Positions 23,281 through 25,673 of a stretch of 25,673 nt of DNA are shown here, piece by piece (the first letter of the stretch is position 1; each line of letters begins with the position of its first letter). Where the stretch lies: assembly GCA_035275345.1 (NCBI GenBank), contig DATEMY010000347.1, positions 1 through 25,673 of the forward strand. The letters run 5' to 3'. Made by a program: the position numbers and the translations under genes. Under the pieces are notes generated by a model that was not told the origin of the DNA, did no database searches, and was given only the letters and a program-made list of their open reading frames with translations. This DNA comes from JAJVID01 sp035275345 (GTDB lineage: Bacteria; Acidobacteriota; Blastocatellia; RBC074).

Positions 23281-23961
23281 ATGCCCATTCTTGAAGCCCG
23301 CAACGTAACGCGCGAATATCAGATGAAGGCCGAGACCGTGCGCGCGCTTGCCGAAATCTCAGTAGCCATCGAACGTGGTGAATTCTTAGCTATACTCGGC
23401 ACTAGCGGTTCAGGCAAATCAACCTTGTTGAACCTGTTCGGCGGGCTCGATCGTCCGACTTCGGGTGAAATTCTGTTCGACGGCCAGAGCCTCGCGCCGC
23501 TCTCGTCGTGGGAGATGTCGCGATTCCGCCTTCGCCGCGTCGGTATGATCTTTCAGAGCTTCAATTTGATTCCGACAATGAGCGCGAGGCAAAACGTCTC
23601 GCTCGCGCTGGCCTTCGCCGGGCTAAGCAAAAACGAGCGGCGCGGACGTTCGCTGGAATTACTCGACCGGGTTGGATTGTCGCAGCGCGCCGACCACCTT
23701 CCTTCCGAGCTTTCGGGCGGCGAACAACAGCGCGTCAGCATCGCGCGCGCCATCGCCAACGAACCTCAAGTCCTGTTGGCCGACGAACCCACGGGCAATC
23801 TGGACAGCAACCGCGCCGCCGAATTGATGGGCGTATTGGACGAGATGCGGCGGCGCGACGACAAAACCATTGTGTTAGTGACGCACGATCAGGAACTGGC
23901 GAACAAATTCGCGACGCGCGTCATCAGGCTTAAAGACGGGAGAGTGGTGGGCGGTGAATAG
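23281..23961 (+). CDS. MacB/LolD-type ABC transporter ATP-binding protein
   Basis: This 226-residue ATPase belongs to the MacB/LolD/FtsE group. Walker A GTSGSGKS is at 40-47, the Q-loop FQSFNLIP at 91-98, the signature LSGGE at 144-148, Walker B VLLADE at 164-169 and the H-loop histidine at 202. It should pair with the FtsX-type permease encoded next, giving a mechanotransmission-type exporter or lipoprotein-release system rather than a typical importer. The ATG at 23281 lies 11 bp after the kinase stop codon. The stop codon TAG (23959-23961) falls inside the first heptamer of a foldback repeat, so that element may have set the exact C-terminus. Confidence 0.94.
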   Translation: MPILEARNVTREYQMKAETVRALAEISVAIERGEFLAILGTSGSGKSTLLNLFGGLDRPTSGEILFDGQSLAPLSSWEMSRFRLRRVGMIFQSFNLIPTMSARQNVSLALAFAGLSKNERRGRSLELLDRVGLSQRADHLPSELSGGEQQRVSIARAIANEPQVLLADEPTGNLDSNRAAELMGVLDEMRRRDDKTIVLVTHDQELANKFATRVIRLKDGRVVGGE

Positions 23962-24104
23962 TGGGCAGTGGGTAGTGGGCAGTGGGCAGTGGATAGTGAG
24001 TGGCGGGCAAGGTTTCGTTGATGAACGAAGCTTCGTTCATTTCAGATGTCACTACCCACTACCAACTGCCCGATGCCCACTGCCCACCCTCCACTGCCTA
24101 CTAT
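23958..24104. repeat. Heptamer-arm foldback with palindromic tip
   Basis: The left arm (23958-23999) is six 7-bp units of the type GCAGTGG/GTAGTGG. The right arm (24049-24104), read on the other strand, is eight such units, starting and ending with nearly the same heptamers as the left arm. The tip contains a perfect 20-bp palindrome, ATGAACGAAG/CTTCGTTCAT (24021-24040). The element fills the spacer between the ABC ATPase and its permease and lacks coding sequence. Confidence 0.85.
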
Positions 24105-24111
24105 TATCGTT

Positions 24112-25668
24112 ATGAAATTCGCAGACATAATCGCGCTCGCGTGGCGTAATCTCCGACAGGCCAAGCTGAGAACTTCGTTGACGGTCATTGGCGTGGTTGT
24201 CGGCGTCGCGGCGATCGTCACGATGGTCAGCTTCGGGCTTGGCTTACAAAACAACCTCTTGAGGGACGCGCTGGCCAGGATTGATCTATTCACTTCCATT
24301 ACTGTAATGGGACCCGGCACGGACGCCATGTTGGCGATGCAGGATCGAGCTTCGAACTCCTCCTCGAATACAGGAGGAGACGATAACGGCGCGTCGAGTG
24401 AAGAAAAGTCTGATGGCGACCCGTCTGCAACGCCGGAGCCGTCGCCAACGCCCGTCCGCATGCTCGATGACGCCGCCATCGCCGAGTTGCAGAGCATCAA
24501 CGGCATCAGATACGTTCTGCCGAATTTCAGCTTTTCGAATTACGTGCGGTTCGAAGGCCGCACGCGCCGCGCTTTCATCGGCGGCGCTCCGAAATCAGTC
24601 GAATACAACCCGCGATTCAAAACGTTTCTCGCGGGACATCACTTCACCGGCGAGGACGCGCGCGAGGCCGTCGTCACCGAAAGATTCATCTCGTGGGTCA
24701 GGTCGAAGAAGAGACCTAATGGAGATCGCCGCCGCAGACCCGGTGGGCCGTTCCAGATTGCGCCGACCAGATCCGAAGAGGAACGGGCCAAAGAGGCGAA
24801 CGGGATTCTCGGCAAAGAGATCGTTTTCCTGTCTCTTCGCGAGCAGAACGCCGCGCCGTCGAGCGTCTTCGGAATCCCGATCATTGATGTTTCATTGAAT
24901 GAGAACGGCGATTTACCTTCGGAATTCGGCGAACAGTATGAAGAGCGCGTCTATCGCGTCGTCGGGGTGTTGAAGGCAGAAGATGGCTTCGACATCAACA
25001 ACTTCATGGAAACCGACATGTTCATCCCGCTCGACCAGGCGAAAGAGTTCCGCGCGGCCAATCGCGACCCGATGTCGCGCATCGGCGAACTGCTCGCCGG
25101 GGACACCGGCTATCAAAACGCCGAAGTCCGCGTCGCCGACGTCTCTCGGGTCGAAAACATAAAAGAAGAGATCAAGAAACGCGGATTCCGCGCCTGGAGC
25201 TTCACCAACCAGGTTGAAGAGATCAGGCGAGTCTTCCTGATCGTCAACAGCGCGTTGGCGCTGATCGGGGGGATCTCGCTGTTGGTCGCTTCATTCGGCA
25301 TCTCGAACACGATGATCATGTCAATCCGCGAACGGACGCGCGAAATCGGCGTCATGAAAGCCATTGGCGGATCGGACGGCGAGATCATGCGAATCTTCTT
25401 TGTCGAAGCGAGTCTGATCGGATTAGCCGGCGGGGCGATAGGCGTGCTCGGCGGTTGGGGGATTGATCGCCTGGCGAACCTGCTTGCGAACAGGTGGATA
25501 TTGAAGCAGGCGGGACAGGCGATCCGGCATATCGAGTTCTTCTCGATTCCGTGGTATCTCTCTTCCGGCGCGATTCTATTCGCGATCGTAGTCAGCCTGA
25601 TCGCGGCTATCTATCCGGCGATGCGCGCGGCCAAGGTTGATCCGATCAAAGCGCTTCGGTACGAATAA
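24112..25668 (+). CDS. MacB/FtsX-type ABC transporter permease
   Basis: This 518-residue inner-membrane protein has the MacB topology: one N-terminal helix (about 20-43, TVIGVVVGVAAIVTMVSFG), a large periplasmic region (about 50-385) and an FtsX domain with three C-terminal helices. The last part includes GISNTMIMSIRERTREIGVMKAIGG and ends PAMRAAKVDPIKALRYE, both typical of the family. A low-complexity acidic and Ser/Pro-rich insertion (about 79-115) sits in the periplasmic part. The ATG at 24112 starts a normal MKFADIIALAWRNLRQ N-terminus but has no Shine-Dalgarno sequence; a foldback repeat ends 7 bp before it. An upstream in-frame ATG at 24046 would translate repeat DNA and is unlikely. 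The gene is complete. Confidence 0.92.
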   Translation: MKFADIIALAWRNLRQAKLRTSLTVIGVVVGVAAIVTMVSFGLGLQNNLLRDALARIDLFTSITVMGPGTDAMLAMQDRASNSSSNTGGDDNGASSEEKSDGDPSATPEPSPTPVRMLDDAAIAELQSINGIRYVLPNFSFSNYVRFEGRTRRAFIGGAPKSVEYNPRFKTFLAGHHFTGEDAREAVVTERFISWVRSKKRPNGDRRRRPGGPFQIAPTRSEEERAKEANGILGKEIVFLSLREQNAAPSSVFGIPIIDVSLNENGDLPSEFGEQYEERVYRVVGVLKAEDGFDINNFMETDMFIPLDQAKEFRAANRDPMSRIGELLAGDTGYQNAEVRVADVSRVENIKEEIKKRGFRAWSFTNQVEEIRRVFLIVNSALALIGGISLLVASFGISNTMIMSIRERTREIGVMKAIGGSDGEIMRIFFVEASLIGLAGGAIGVLGGWGIDRLANLLANRWILKQAGQAIRHIEFFSIPWYLSSGAILFAIVVSLIAAIYPAMRAAKVDPIKALRYE

Positions 25669-25673
25669 AAAGC

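Noticed and set aside
23958..24104. CRISPR-like array
   Set aside because: The 7-bp period is far too short for CRISPR repeats and spacers, there are no unique spacers, and no cas genes are present.
24046..24111. Upstream ATG as start of the MacB-type permease
   Set aside because: It would translate the heptamer repeat into an N-terminal extension rich in Pro and Thr ahead of a normal permease start; family members begin at the MKFADII-type position.

Overview
This window looks like chromosomal DNA of a GC-rich Gram-negative bacterium, most likely an Acidobacteriota member and possibly class Blastocatellia. That placement is inferred from gene style: a Ser/Thr kinase fused to TPRs, an FHA-GAF-sigma54 activator, VIT-VWA proteins ending in a TonB domain, many Sec-exported proteins of unknown role, and spacers filled with palindromic repeats. 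No rRNA, tRNA, CRISPR array, transposase or phage gene was recognised.

Layout. Positions 34-2167 encode a two-gene ABC-2 exporter. A perfect 32-bp foldback (2198-2293) separates it from a class V aminotransferase-fold enzyme (2309-3445), a small charged protein (3538-3768) and a membrane-anchored hypothetical protein (3865-4545). On the minus strand, 4593-12028 holds three related genes: two tandem VIT-VWA-TonB paralogues (9080-12028 and 6139-9003) and an ExbB/TolQ-like proton channel (4593-5555). The ExbB gene carries the promoter region, leader, signal peptide and a short internal piece of a third VIT-VWA-TonB copy. A promoter at 12368-12397 then drives ndk and a DUF2905-type membrane protein on the plus strand. 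Three minus-strand genes for secreted proteins follow: a beta-helix protein, an unknown, and a protein with two LecA-like domains. The rest of the plus strand encodes a protein with octapeptide repeats, an FHA-GAF-AAA+-Fis sigma54 activator, a TPR Ser/Thr kinase, and a MacB/LolD-type ABC ATPase with its FtsX-type permease.

How the genes may work together. The 4593-12028 block reads as a modified TonB-type energy-transduction cluster: the exported VIT-VWA proteins end in TonB C-terminal domains and the neighbour is an ExbB-like channel that has acquired their leader and signal peptide. No ExbD is visible, so coupling is unproven. The adjacent kinase and FHA activator suggest a phospho-threonine route to sigma54 promoters, with the ABC pair as a co-located exporter or lipoprotein-release system.

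Non-coding DNA is notable. Three spacers (2198-2293, 5863-6126, 23958-24104) are occupied by foldback structures. Two of these have arms built of 7-bp tandem repeats, and one overlaps the stop codon of the gene before it and ends 7 bp short of the next start codon.
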